DNA of 64,000 nucleotides from JAFECT01 sp963838235 (lineage in GTDB: Bacteria; Pseudomonadota; Alphaproteobacteria; Caulobacterales; Caulobacteraceae). Below the pieces are notes generated by a model, which worked only from the letters and a program-made list of their open reading frames with translations, was not told the DNA's origin and did not search any database. A program made the translations under genes and the position numbers. The stretch spans positions 124,001 through 188,000 of the forward strand of contig CAWIQJ010000006.1 in assembly GCA_963838235.1 (NCBI GenBank), read 5' to 3'. Positions 1 through 6,796 of the stretch are shown here, piece after piece; positions within the stretch are counted from its first letter, which is position 1, and each line of letters starts with the position of its first letter.

Positions 1-277
1 CGGAGTTGCCGCAGTCGATGGCGTCGTTCGGCTGGGCGAACCCGCCGTGGCCCTCGACCCGCCAGCGGCCCTCGCCGAGGCGCTCGACCGACGCCCCGAA
101 CGCGCCCGCCGCACGCGCGGTGGCGAGCACGTCGTCGCCCTCAAGCAGGCCTTCGATCTCGGTGACGCCCAGGGCGAGGCCGCCCAGGATCATCGCGCGA
201 TGCGAGACGGACTTGTCGCCGGGGGCCCACACGCGCCCCTTCAGAGGCCCCGAAGGCGCGCTCTTGAGGCGCACCAT
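1..277 (-). CDS. aroA: 3-phosphoshikimate 1-carboxyvinyltransferase (EPSP synthase), N-terminal part
   Basis: The first 92 codons of an EPSP synthase, cut off by the window edge. The family catalyses the sixth shikimate-pathway step, joining PEP to shikimate-3-phosphate in the cytoplasm. The ATG at 277 opens with MVRLKSAPSGPLKGRVWAPG followed by DKSVSHRAMILGGLA. This is the family's N-terminal substrate-binding signature, with the Lys-Ser pair that contacts shikimate-3-phosphate. The read continues through EIEGLLEGDDVLATARA and ends at DAIDCGNS, which corresponds to the conserved GN(S/A)GT segment. The gene is divergent from the TIGR02300 gene at 402. An ATG at 285 is out of frame and was rejected. 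Confidence 0.93.
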   Translation of the reverse strand, partial: MVRLKSAPSGPLKGRVWAPGDKSVSHRAMILGGLALGVTEIEGLLEGDDVLATARAAGAFGASVERLGEGRWRVEGHGGFAQPNDAIDCGNS

Positions 278-401
278 CTCGCCATTTGACGCCTTATCCT
301 GCGACCCATCCACGCTCATGCCGCGCGGCTTTTGACAGCGCGGTCCCAAAGTGGCAAGTGAGCCGCCGCCTTCCCGTCCCCCTCCCCGAAAGGTGAGCCC
401 C

Positions 402-878
402 TTGGCTGATCCCGCCCTCGGCGCCAAACAGATTTGTCCCAACTGTCAGGCCAAGTTCTACGACCTGACCAAGCGTCCGGCGCACTGCCCCAAGTGCGCC
501 AACGAGTTCGATCCGGAAGAGGCGGTGAAGTTCCGCCGCATCCGCGCCCGCACCGCCCCGGCCGAATATGAGGCCGAGGAGGAGGCCGAAGACAAGGCAA
601 AGGCCAAGGAGCCCGCCGAGGACGAGGAAGAGGACGAAGTCGTCGTGGCGCCCGAGATCGACCAGGCCCCCGACGACGAGGTTCTGATCCCCAACGAGGA
701 CGGCGAGGTCGAGCCCGCCGTGGTCGAAGCCCCGCCGGTCACCGAGATCGACATCGACGAGGACGTCGAGATCGAGGAGGAGGACGACGGCGTGCCCTTC
801 CTCGACGGCGACGACGAGGACGACGACGCCTTCGAGGAGGAGATCGAAGGTCTCCCCGAGAAGGAAGAGGACCGCTGA
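402..878 (+). CDS. TIGR02300 family acidic zinc-ribbon protein
   Basis: Small protein of unknown function (158 aa) conserved in Alphaproteobacteria. Residues about 10-36 form a zinc ribbon, CPNC then CPKC, around the FYDLTKRPAHCP signature of the family. The rest is an extremely acidic Glu/Asp tail of about 100 residues, probably disordered. A TTG start at 402 is preferred because AGGTGAG lies at 391-397 and the translation then begins M-ADPALGAKQICPNC, as in family members. GTG starts at 351 and 393 are in frame but add an unconserved Pro/Arg-rich leader. The gene diverges from aroA. Confidence 0.85.
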   Translation: MADPALGAKQICPNCQAKFYDLTKRPAHCPKCANEFDPEEAVKFRRIRARTAPAEYEAEEEAEDKAKAKEPAEDEEEDEVVVAPEIDQAPDDEVLIPNEDGEVEPAVVEAPPVTEIDIDEDVEIEEEDDGVPFLDGDDEDDDAFEEEIEGLPEKEEDR

Positions 879-1080
879 ACCTCCCCCGTTTTCGGCAGAA
901 AACGGGCGGAGGGGGACCGCGCGCGGAGCGCGTGGTGGAGGGGGCGGCGACCGCGGCGCCGCCAACTTCATCGAAGGCGTCTCGCCGCCAACGCATACTC
1001 AACGTCGCGCCTGAGGTCGCCCCCTCCACCGCCTTCGGCGGTCCCCTCCCCCGAACGCTGCCGCTTTTCGGGGGAGGTTC
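879..1080. repeat. Intergenic palindromic repeat cluster
   Basis: Non-coding stretch between the TIGR02300 gene and the tRNA. A CCCGTTTTC/GAAAACGGG hairpin lies near 886-909. A second element at about 1046-1078 has CTCCCCCGAA and TTCGGGGGAG arms around a GCTGCCGCTTT core. The latter recurs in reverse orientation at 10935-10970 and, degraded, at 45682-45722. The copies make this a dispersed repeat family rather than an isolated terminator, although the hairpins could also stop transcription. Confidence 0.6.
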
Positions 1081-1169
1081 TAGCGCAGGGCCCAGGGCTT
1101 GATCCCCCAGGGCCCCTGGCGTAGATACCCCGCCTTCGCCGAGGCCAGCCCGGCGAAAGCTCAGACTTC

Positions 1170-1245
1170 GGGGCTATAGCTCAGCTGGTAGAGCGCTTGA
1201 ATGGCATTCAAGAGGTCAGCGGTTCGACTCCGCTTAGCTCCACCA
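1170..1245 (+). tRNA. tRNA-Ala (anticodon GGC)
   Basis: A 76-nt cloverleaf including encoded CCA. The acceptor arm GGGGCTA pairs with TAGCTCC and contains the G3:U70 wobble that defines alanine tRNAs. The D-arm AGCTCAGCTGGTAGAGC, the anticodon stem-loop TTGAA-TGGCATT-TTCAA-like (anticodon GGC) and the T-arm GGTTCGACTCC are all readable. A strong hairpin follows at once. An accessory block begins about 50 bp downstream, consistent with tRNA genes serving as integration sites. Confidence 0.97.
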
Positions 1246-1247
1246 TC

Positions 1248-1277
1248 GAAGGCCCCGCGGACCCCCGCGGGGCCTTC
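1248..1277 (+). terminator. Hairpin terminator after tRNA-Ala
   Basis: Perfect 13-bp stem, GAAGGCCCCGCGG against CCGCGGGGCCTTC, with a 4-nt loop, starting 3 nt after the tRNA CCA. There is no strong T-run, as is common in high-GC genomes, so the call rests on stem strength and position. Confidence 0.7.
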
Positions 1278-1297
1278 GGCTTATCTGGGTGAGGTTG

Positions 1298-1311
1298 GAA
1301 ATTGGGGACAC
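1298..1311. repeat. GAAATTGGGGACAC repeat, left copy
   Basis: The 14-mer GAAATTGGGGACAC occurs here, again in the same orientation at 5633-5646, and inverted at 5703-5716. The two direct copies bracket the accessory block 1394-5322. Motifs of this kind are often seen as REP-type elements in proteobacteria; here they may be relics of insertion or recombination. Confidence 0.55.
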
Positions 1312-1393
1312 CCCCGGGCGGCCAGTTGTTCGCCATTTGCCCCCGCCCAAGACTCGCTCCACGCTCAAGCCGCGCAATCCTTTTAGGTGTCAC

Positions 1394-2011
1394 TTGGACT
1401 TGGAGCATCTGCTGTCCAAGGAGCAGCTAGGGCTGTTCCTTTTTTTCGTGGTGCCGGGGCTGATAATCCTGCGCGCCAGAGGACTGTTCGTGAACAATCG
1501 CGGACGGCCTCTTACGGACATCATGATGAGTTACGTCGTGTTGTCGCTCATCTATCAAGCTTGCATCTTTCCTGCGACGCAGTGGGCGGCGAACCTCCAG
1601 GGAACCTGGGGGTGGGTCATTTGGATCTTCGGCTTGTTCGTCATTCCGGCCGCCGTCGGATTCCTTTTCGGTCTCAGTGGCCGCTCGCAATGGCTGCGGA
1701 ACCCGCTGGCGCTGTTGGGGATCAACGTAGGACACCCCATCGACGCCGCTTGGGACTATCGTTTCGCGGGCTGCGAACCCTGCTGGGTGCACATTGTCCT
1801 AAAAGACGGGACGAAATGGGCGGGCCACCTAGGCGAAGGCTCGTTCATTTCGACGGACCCCAGCGAACGAGATTTGTACCTCGACGGCGTCCACAGAGTC
1901 GGTGAGGACGAGGTGTGGTCCAGGGCGGGAAGCAGCCTTTGGCTTGCCCACGGAGAAATTCAGTCCATAGAGTTTTGGCCGCAGAACCAGGAGCAATCAC
2001 ATGGCGACTAA
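1394..2011 (+). CDS. DUF6338 family membrane protein
   Basis: About 205 aa, function unknown. N-terminal hydrophobic segments (residues about 12-30, 43-65 and 72-95) are followed by a soluble domain. That domain contains VHIVLKDGTKWAGHLGEGSF, then DPSERDLYLDGV and a late acidic stretch, the DUF6338 pattern (V-x-L-K-D-G ... G-x-x-G ... SF ... P-x-E-x-D-L-Y-L). A TTG start at 1394 is preferred: AGGTG lies at 1385-1389, and a longer GTG start at 1289 would translate through the GAAATTGGGGACAC repeat. The stop overlaps the start of the next small gene by 11 bp, so the two are probably translationally coupled. Base composition is lower in GC than the core genes. Confidence 0.7.
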   Translation: MDLEHLLSKEQLGLFLFFVVPGLIILRARGLFVNNRGRPLTDIMMSYVVLSLIYQACIFPATQWAANLQGTWGWVIWIFGLFVIPAAVGFLFGLSGRSQWLRNPLALLGINVGHPIDAAWDYRFAGCEPCWVHIVLKDGTKWAGHLGEGSFISTDPSERDLYLDGVHRVGEDEVWSRAGSSLWLAHGEIQSIEFWPQNQEQSHGD

Positions 2012-2168
2012 CAACAAGAGCGGCGGCGACACGCCCACACCCGGAGGACCGAGAGGCCATCAACCCTCCGGCACATCGAAACCCCAAGGGGGCCACCAGC
2101 CGACCAGCGGCCATGGGGACCAGGGAACAGGTACGCCTCCAAACAGCGGCGGCAGCGGAAAGAAATAA
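2001..2168 (+). CDS. Small Gly/Pro/His-rich GHQP-motif protein (copy 1)
   Basis: A 55-aa, low-complexity, hydrophilic protein with no signal peptide or membrane segment. It contains two GHQP[ST] units (RGHQPSGTS and GGHQPTSGH) and ends in TGTPPNSGGSGKK. The ATG at 2001 overlaps the 3' end of the DUF6338 gene. The identical 13-residue C-terminus in the next gene shows that the pair arose by duplication and that the ORFs are translated. The function is unknown; the tight link to DUF6338 suggests a partner or substrate role (inference). Confidence 0.7.
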   Translation: MATNNKSGGDTPTPGGPRGHQPSGTSKPQGGHQPTSGHGDQGTGTPPNSGGSGKK

Positions 2169-2189
2169 CTGCCCAGAAGGAGCGATGAG

Positions 2190-2375
2190 ATGACGAGCAA
2201 TTCTAAAGGCGGCCACGGCATGGCCAATGATGGCCATGTGCCTGTGCAGAAGGGCCACCAGCCGTCTCCGACGAGGTCCGTTGCGCAACCGCAAGTCGGG
2301 CACCAGTCGAACACGGGTCAAGCTGGTCGGAGCACCGGCACGCCACCGAACAGCGGCGGTAGCGGCAAGAAATAG
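2190..2375 (+). CDS. Small Gly/Pro/His-rich GHQP-motif protein (copy 2)
   Basis: A 61-aa paralogue of the preceding gene. It carries KGHQPSPTR and VGHQSNTGQ and the same STGTPPNSGGSGKK ending. AAGGAG lies about 10 nt before the ATG at 2190, so it has its own good ribosome-binding site. The N-terminal half diverges from copy 1 while the C-terminus is identical. This indicates that selection acts on the tail, for example as a recognition tag. Function unknown. Confidence 0.7.
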   Translation: MTSNSKGGHGMANDGHVPVQKGHQPSPTRSVAQPQVGHQSNTGQAGRSTGTPPNSGGSGKK

Positions 2376-2499
2376 GAGCTGGGCAAGCCTCACGGACCCG
2401 ATGCCGGCTTCCACCGATTGACCGCTTGGCGACCCGTTAAGGTCGCACCAAACCCCCAAGAGCTTGACCGGGAGCGTCACTATAGCGACCGTGAAGTTC

Positions 2500-3264
2500 A
2501 TGGAGATTCGCCGACGGATTGTGTTAGCCGCGGCACTGCTTGCGATGTGCACCGTGGTGGCGACCCCAGCGCAAATATCATGGGGCCAGGCGGTTCATCC
2601 GCCAAAGGTTGCGCCTGCGCAAACGAAGACGGCTCCCGCCACGTCGGGTGACGCCCTAAAAACTACACTCCAAACGATTGCTATCTTCGTCGCCGTGGGT
2701 GTTTTCCTCACCCGCGAAATCTTAGAGGGCCGACGCCGAACTAGGTCTCGTCAGCGCAAGCTGGCGGCAATCAAAACAGCCCTCGCCCGGGCATGCGAAC
2801 TGAACAACTGGACCATCAAGTCCCTCAGAAGAGAGTTCGCATCCATGCCAACGCATGACGAACCGGAGTATGAAGGTGTTCCACGGACGGAATACTCGGC
2901 GTCATTTCGCCGAGATGGACGGGTGGTGTTGGTCGAAAAGCAGGAGGGCGAAATCGCCGGGAGCAGCCCCCTTTACGACACGCAACTCGGAGATCTAAAG
3001 GCGGCGCTCCTGGATGTGGCCGAATTGGGACCGGACTTACTGCCCGCACTGGATGAGGCGATCACGGGACTTGAGGAGGTGAGCCACGTCCGCGGCAGTC
3101 TAATCAGCCAGCTATTGAAAGAGGAAGGGTTCGCCGCAGAACATGGCCTCCTTCCTGGCTTCGTAGAATATGCTCGCGAGGAAATCGAGGACGCATTCAA
3201 GTCGTTGGATACTCTCTATCGCGCGTGCACCGGGAAAAGCCTGACGCAACACCGCGTCAGATAA
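2500..3264 (+). CDS. Hypothetical membrane-anchored protein
   Basis: 254 aa from the chosen start. Residues 1-30 (MEIRRRIVLAAALLAMCTVV) look like an export signal or first membrane segment. A second hydrophobic segment (TLQTIAIFVAVGVFL) lies near residue 70. A basic RRRTRSRQRK stretch follows, then a cytoplasmic alpha-helical, Glu-rich domain of about 160 residues. Starts at TTG 2464 or GTG 2491 are also in frame; 2500 gives the most natural signal sequence, but no clear ribosome-binding site decides it. I do not recognise the family. It lies in the accessory block. Confidence 0.55.
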   Translation: MEIRRRIVLAAALLAMCTVVATPAQISWGQAVHPPKVAPAQTKTAPATSGDALKTTLQTIAIFVAVGVFLTREILEGRRRTRSRQRKLAAIKTALARACELNNWTIKSLRREFASMPTHDEPEYEGVPRTEYSASFRRDGRVVLVEKQEGEIAGSSPLYDTQLGDLKAALLDVAELGPDLLPALDEAITGLEEVSHVRGSLISQLLKEEGFAAEHGLLPGFVEYAREEIEDAFKSLDTLYRACTGKSLTQHRVR

Positions 3265-3372
3265 ATTGATGGGCCATTCGTGGACTTTAGCACGGCGTAC
3301 TTCGGCCTGCTGCTGGACAGCCACGCGTAGATCCACCGCCCAACTGGAATCGCCTCAGAAGGAGCAATTGCA

Positions 3373-4104
3373 GTGAACAGCTTGGGCACATCGCTTCGCC
3401 TGTTTGCGGTGAAGGCTTGGTACGTCGTGGCGCTTGCAGTCGCGATCCTCGTCAATCCGGTCCGCGCTCTGCAACTTATCCACGCGATGCCCGCCGCGTA
3501 CGTCCTGCCAGTTCCCTTTTGGGCCTACCAAGCGTTCTTTGTCGTCTTCGCGCTCGTCGCGGCCTTCATTTGGTTTCACCGCCAGCGCATCGCGTACGAA
3601 GCGATCCGCCCCGCTGAGCCGCGCATGATGCTCACCGACGCCATGCGCTACCTTGCGCGACAGAGCCAATGGGCTAGCCGGGACGCGGGTGACGACCTCT
3701 GGGTGACGCGCATGCGGCGCGAGGCGCTCGATGCACTGTCGCTCGGCCGCGTAACCGCGTACGGAAGGAAGTTCGCGCCATCAGGCGAGCGGGAACACGC
3801 CTTAAGCGCAATTCCCGCCGAGTTCTGGCGCGCCGCGGACCTCTCCGCATTCGAGGTCATGAACGAGCGCAGTACACAGCAACCTGTTCACAGCAACCAG
3901 GCCAACGGCCCGGCTTACACGGAGGTGTACTTCGACCCCGGACATCTCAAGCGCGCGTGGCCGCCCAGGTCATGGCTCGCCGGACTCCTGCGCCGCTCCC
4001 CGGCTGAACGCCGCGGCAACGTGCGAGATTGGCGGGAGCGAGACACAAAGCTGACTGCAGATGAGCGCAGGATCGCGGAAGCGAATAAAGCGGCTAGGAG
4101 TTAG
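3373..4104 (+). CDS. Hypothetical two-helix membrane protein
   Basis: 243 aa. Two membrane segments (residues about 10-28 and 42-66) precede a cytoplasmic domain. That domain has the pattern MLTDAMRYLARQSQWA ... REALDALSLGRVTAYGRK ... IPAEFWRA, resembling unclassified proteins in which a short helical module precedes an R-V-x-A-x-G-R strand and an IP-x-x-W motif. AAGGAG at 3359-3364 supports the GTG start at 3373. The 3' end overlaps the convergent gene by 11 bp. Function unknown. Confidence 0.6.
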   Translation: MNSLGTSLRLFAVKAWYVVALAVAILVNPVRALQLIHAMPAAYVLPVPFWAYQAFFVVFALVAAFIWFHRQRIAYEAIRPAEPRMMLTDAMRYLARQSQWASRDAGDDLWVTRMRREALDALSLGRVTAYGRKFAPSGEREHALSAIPAEFWRAADLSAFEVMNERSTQQPVHSNQANGPAYTEVYFDPGHLKRAWPPRSWLAGLLRRSPAERRGNVRDWRERDTKLTADERRIAEANKAARS

Positions 4105-4617
4105 TCGGGTTCTTGCGCTCAAGGTCGCGCATGACATCAGCCATGACGTCGAGGTGGTCGGCGATATCGTGGCCAGAGACACCCAGCGCCGCGAAGCGGT
4201 GGCACATCTCGCGGAGCGAAGCCTTCATGACAGCGTCGCGGAAGTAGGCGTCCTCGGCGAGCTGCCCAGTCGGTCGACTGCAGCATCGACGATTGCGTTC
4301 ACTTGGTCTTCCATCCGTGCCTCATCGCTGGATTCTTCGGGGTCTTCTGGCCATTCGACGTGGGAGAGGCTGCGCTCCAGGTCTTGTCGCGAAACGACGA
4401 CGCTGGTGAGCTTTCGCGACGCCCCAATCTCTACGCCATCTTCCTCGTCGCGCAGCTTCATTACGTCCACAGACACATAGTCGCCGCCCGCAAGCCGCGA
4501 GCCTCTGGCTTCGAACCGCAGCCAACGTTCCGTCACGAGGCACAGGACCGCTCTGGGGCCAAGTCGATTTTGGAGCCGTTTGGTGTAGCTGATTGGCAAC
4601 CGCCGGACGTCCGACAT
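4094..4617 (-). pseudogene. Hypothetical acidic protein, frameshifted near 4250
   Basis: The upstream frame runs from an ATG at 4617 (MSDVRRLPISYTKRLQNRLG) to a TGA at 4225. Just before that point the adjacent frame reads on naturally from AVDRLG into QLAEDAYFRDAVMKASLREM and stops at 4094. Inserting one base in the GGGCAG run near 4250-4254 joins them into a single protein of about 174 aa. The alternative is two genes with an ATGA overlap (44-aa product from 4228). The smooth amino-acid sequence across the junction favours a one-base deletion. No family recognised; no membrane segments. Confidence 0.5.
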
Positions 4618-4806
4618 TTACACTTTCCCTGCAGCGAGTGAACCAACGGAAAAAGGCGCCTCGTATCCAAGGCACCCCCTCCGTATACCAGCCGCACGGC
4701 AGCAGCGATCCATGAAGGCAGCAGGTGGAATGTCCACCCAAACAAAAACGGGCCTATATACGAGAATAAGGTCGCGTAACGCGCGCGTGGTGAAAACTTT
4801 AGAATC

Positions 4807-5322
4807 TCAAGCGTAGTCTTCGTCAAAGTCTTTTTTGAGCAAATCGGCTTCTGAAAGTTCTGGCAAGCTCGGATCGAGCGGCCAGCGATAAAGTTCCTTT
4901 GGGTATGCCCAAGGCTGGCGGCCTCTGGCTACCATTTCTGTATCTTGAAGCAGAGCGTTGCCAAGCCGCCTTTGCCACCACCCCGGCATTTCTGTTGATG
5001 CGTCCTTGCTTTCCCACCACCTTGGTTTGTTCTGGGGAGGGTCTTCGCCGCCTGTTAGCCGCCAGCCCTCTTCGTGATGCGCTTTAGCTTGAGCGAGCAT
5101 ATCGAGAAGTTGATCGGCTTTAAAATCGCCAAATCGCTTGCGTAGGTTCTCTATGCCTTTGCTTATGCTGTAAAAAATACCGTCGAAATCATAGTATGGC
5201 CTTCCATCAATGATACTGGTTGAAAACCTTCTCTTTACAGAGCCTCCTATCGCTACAGCGATTTGGTCAGTTAACTCTCTCAATGTTTTGGGAACGATGC
5301 GTTCAGGGTATAGCAAGATCAA
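4807..5322 (-). CDS. Hypothetical protein
   Basis: 171 aa, soluble, rich in Trp and charged residues (PRWWES, GWWQRR, PWAYPKELYRWPLD). The first 85 residues look alpha/beta to helical (PKTLRELTDQIAVAIGGS ... YYDFDGIFYSISKGIENL). I do not recognise it. The DNA is noticeably more AT-rich than the surrounding core genes, suggesting horizontal acquisition. About 190 bp of apparently non-coding DNA separates it from the next gene. Confidence 0.55.
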   Translation of the reverse strand: MILLYPERIVPKTLRELTDQIAVAIGGSVKRRFSTSIIDGRPYYDFDGIFYSISKGIENLRKRFGDFKADQLLDMLAQAKAHHEEGWRLTGGEDPPQNKPRWWESKDASTEMPGWWQRRLGNALLQDTEMVARGRQPWAYPKELYRWPLDPSLPELSEADLLKKDFDEDYA

Positions 5323-5339
5323 GGTCCCCAGACTTTTTC

Positions 5340-5632
5340 AACGCCCACTCTGGACGCGGGTGGAGCCTACGCGATCCCGCCGCCCGCCGTCCACTTGAGC
5401 CGCTTGCCGAGCGAACCCGCCACCAGCGCGGCAACGCGATCCTCGAACGGCGGCCCGCGATTCAAAAATCACGTTAATTCAGGCGTCCCGACCGTCACAA
5501 TGACCCGGGCAGCGCTGCTCGCGGCGCTCGATCAACGCGCAGACATGGCCTTCTTCAATACGCAGATTGAAGTCGCGTCGCCCGCGGTTACCACGCCGCC
5601 TCCCACTGGAAAATAGCGCCTGCCGTAGGCTC
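5340..5632. other. Intergenic stretch with a possible C-terminal gene remnant
   Basis: Between the AT-rich hypothetical gene and the repeat hairpin there is no intact gene. On the minus strand about 5374-5466 reads FEDRVAALVAGSLGKRLKWT and ends in TAG. This has core-genome codon usage but no start, and could be the truncated 3' end of a gene interrupted when the block inserted. The plus-strand frame 5395-5616 has no supporting features. Confidence 0.3.
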
Positions 5633-5716
5633 GAAATTGGGGACACAATCCGATTTCGCGCTGGAACGGGAACGGAGGGCAGCGCGTGAACGAAATTGGT
5701 TTGTGTCCCCAATTTC
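5633..5716. repeat. 84-nt REP-like palindrome with GAAATTGGGGACAC arms
   Basis: Outer arms GAAATTGGGGACACAA (5633-5648) and TTGTGTCCCCAATTTC (5701-5716) pair perfectly over 16 bp. Pairing continues inside with CCGATTTCG/CGAAATTGG (one wobble) and CGCGCTG/CAGCGCG. The single strand could therefore fold almost end to end. The outer motif also occurs at 1298-1311. This is typical of REP/BIME elements mobilised by REP-associated tyrosine transposases; no such transposase is in the window. Confidence 0.7.
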
Positions 5717-5751
5717 TGTCGCGCCACGCACACACCGACCGGTGGCAGGTC

Positions 5752-6678
5752 TCACCTTGACGCGTGGTGGAGGTGGCGCCTGACATTACCCACTCGGCCG
5801 GTGTTGTACGAGTCCGAGAAGTCGCTTTCGGTCGAAGGCGTAATCACCGTGTGGAAGGCGATATTGACGCCCTGTATCCGTTTGGCTTCGACGTAATAGG
5901 TTTCGCCGGCCTTGACCTCGATCGCGAGGGAGTCCTGGACGTCGGACGTAATATCGAACCGATGCAGACCCGGATCGAGCGGCTTTACGAAATAGGATGC
6001 GTCGACGAGCTTGCCGTAGGCGCGACCGTTCTCCCGAATGACCGGGGTCGAGGAGAACAACCTCGCGTCCATCCCCTCAAACAGTTCGCCACGGAAGAAA
6101 ACGACCTGCCCCTTGCCGGGCGGAGGCGCTGGAACGTCAGTGGCGCGCAAGAGCGAAACCGTGGCGACCAATTCGCTGTCGTCCGGGCTCGACCGCGCGA
6201 CGGGCGGGGGGACAGGCGTTGCGGCCGCAAGCACGCCCGCGCACTTTCCCCGCCAGGGCTCGCCCGTTTGGGCGTCGACGGGCTGCAGCTTCCAGTGCAG
6301 TTCGTACGTGTTGGCGTGTATCAAGTCGGTCAGCAGAAGGCGGTAGTAATAGACTTGGCCGGGCTGCCATCGAACCGGGATGCGAACGGTCCCTGGAAGC
6401 GACACCCCCGCCCACCAATTCGTACGATCCCACGCCTCGGAGAGTTGGTGATCGCCCGGCGGGACTTGCGCTGTTACGCACCCGCCGTTTCCAAGCTTGC
6501 CGATGTTCGTAGCGTCGAACGAGATTTCGGCTGTGCGTCTCGCAATGAACGTGTTGGGAGTCATGAAGACGTAGATCGTCGCCGGCGGAGCCTCGACCTC
6601 CGCGGCCGGCACACTCGGGACCGACACGCTCGGGACCGAGAGGGCGGCGCCCGCGAACAATGCCGCAATCAAGCCCAC
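5752..6678 (-). CDS. Exported protein with two DUF2846-like domains
   Basis: 308 aa from the preferred GTG at 6678, which has GGGGAGG just upstream and begins directly with a signal peptide (VGLIAALFAGAALSVPSV). Two related beta-rich units follow. One reads about TIYVFMTPNTFIARR ... IGKLGNGG ... PPGDHQLS; the second reads GQVVFFRGELFEG ... YGKLVDASYF ... DPGLHRFDI ... AGETYYVEA. This strand / G-K-L / P-G-x-H / G-x-x-Y-Y pattern is that of DUF2846-type envelope proteins. A start at 6846 would add a 56-residue Arg-rich leader across a terminator and was rejected. The role is unknown; periplasm or outer membrane is likely. Confidence 0.65.
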   Translation of the reverse strand: MGLIAALFAGAALSVPSVSVPSVPAAEVEAPPATIYVFMTPNTFIARRTAEISFDATNIGKLGNGGCVTAQVPPGDHQLSEAWDRTNWWAGVSLPGTVRIPVRWQPGQVYYYRLLLTDLIHANTYELHWKLQPVDAQTGEPWRGKCAGVLAAATPVPPPVARSSPDDSELVATVSLLRATDVPAPPPGKGQVVFFRGELFEGMDARLFSSTPVIRENGRAYGKLVDASYFVKPLDPGLHRFDITSDVQDSLAIEVKAGETYYVEAKRIQGVNIAFHTVITPSTESDFSDSYNTGRVGNVRRHLHHASR

Positions 6679-6720
6679 CGCGACCTCCCCACGCCTGCTG
6701 GCGATATTGGATGGGGCGCC

Positions 6721-6762
6721 GCCCCAAAAATCAAGAGCGCCCCGGAGTCTCCTCCGGGGCGC
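6721..6762 (-). terminator. Intrinsic terminator
   Basis: An 11-bp perfect stem, GCGCCCCGGAG (6737-6747) with CTCCGGGGCGC (6752-6762), followed on the minus strand by TCTTGATTTTTG. It lies 35 nt after the stop of the small His/Cys-rich gene and would end that transcript before the DUF2846 gene. Confidence 0.8.
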
Positions 6763-6796
6763 CTTGTCTTCTGTCGTTCGGCTTAAGCCGCGTGGC

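Noticed and set aside
1170..1245. tRNA-Ala 3' end as a phage attachment site
   Set aside because: No duplicate of the tRNA 3' sequence at the right edge of the block and no integrase were found.
5395..5616. 73-codon plus-strand frame
   Set aside because: No ribosome-binding site, domain or codon bias; overlaps the possible minus-strand gene remnant.
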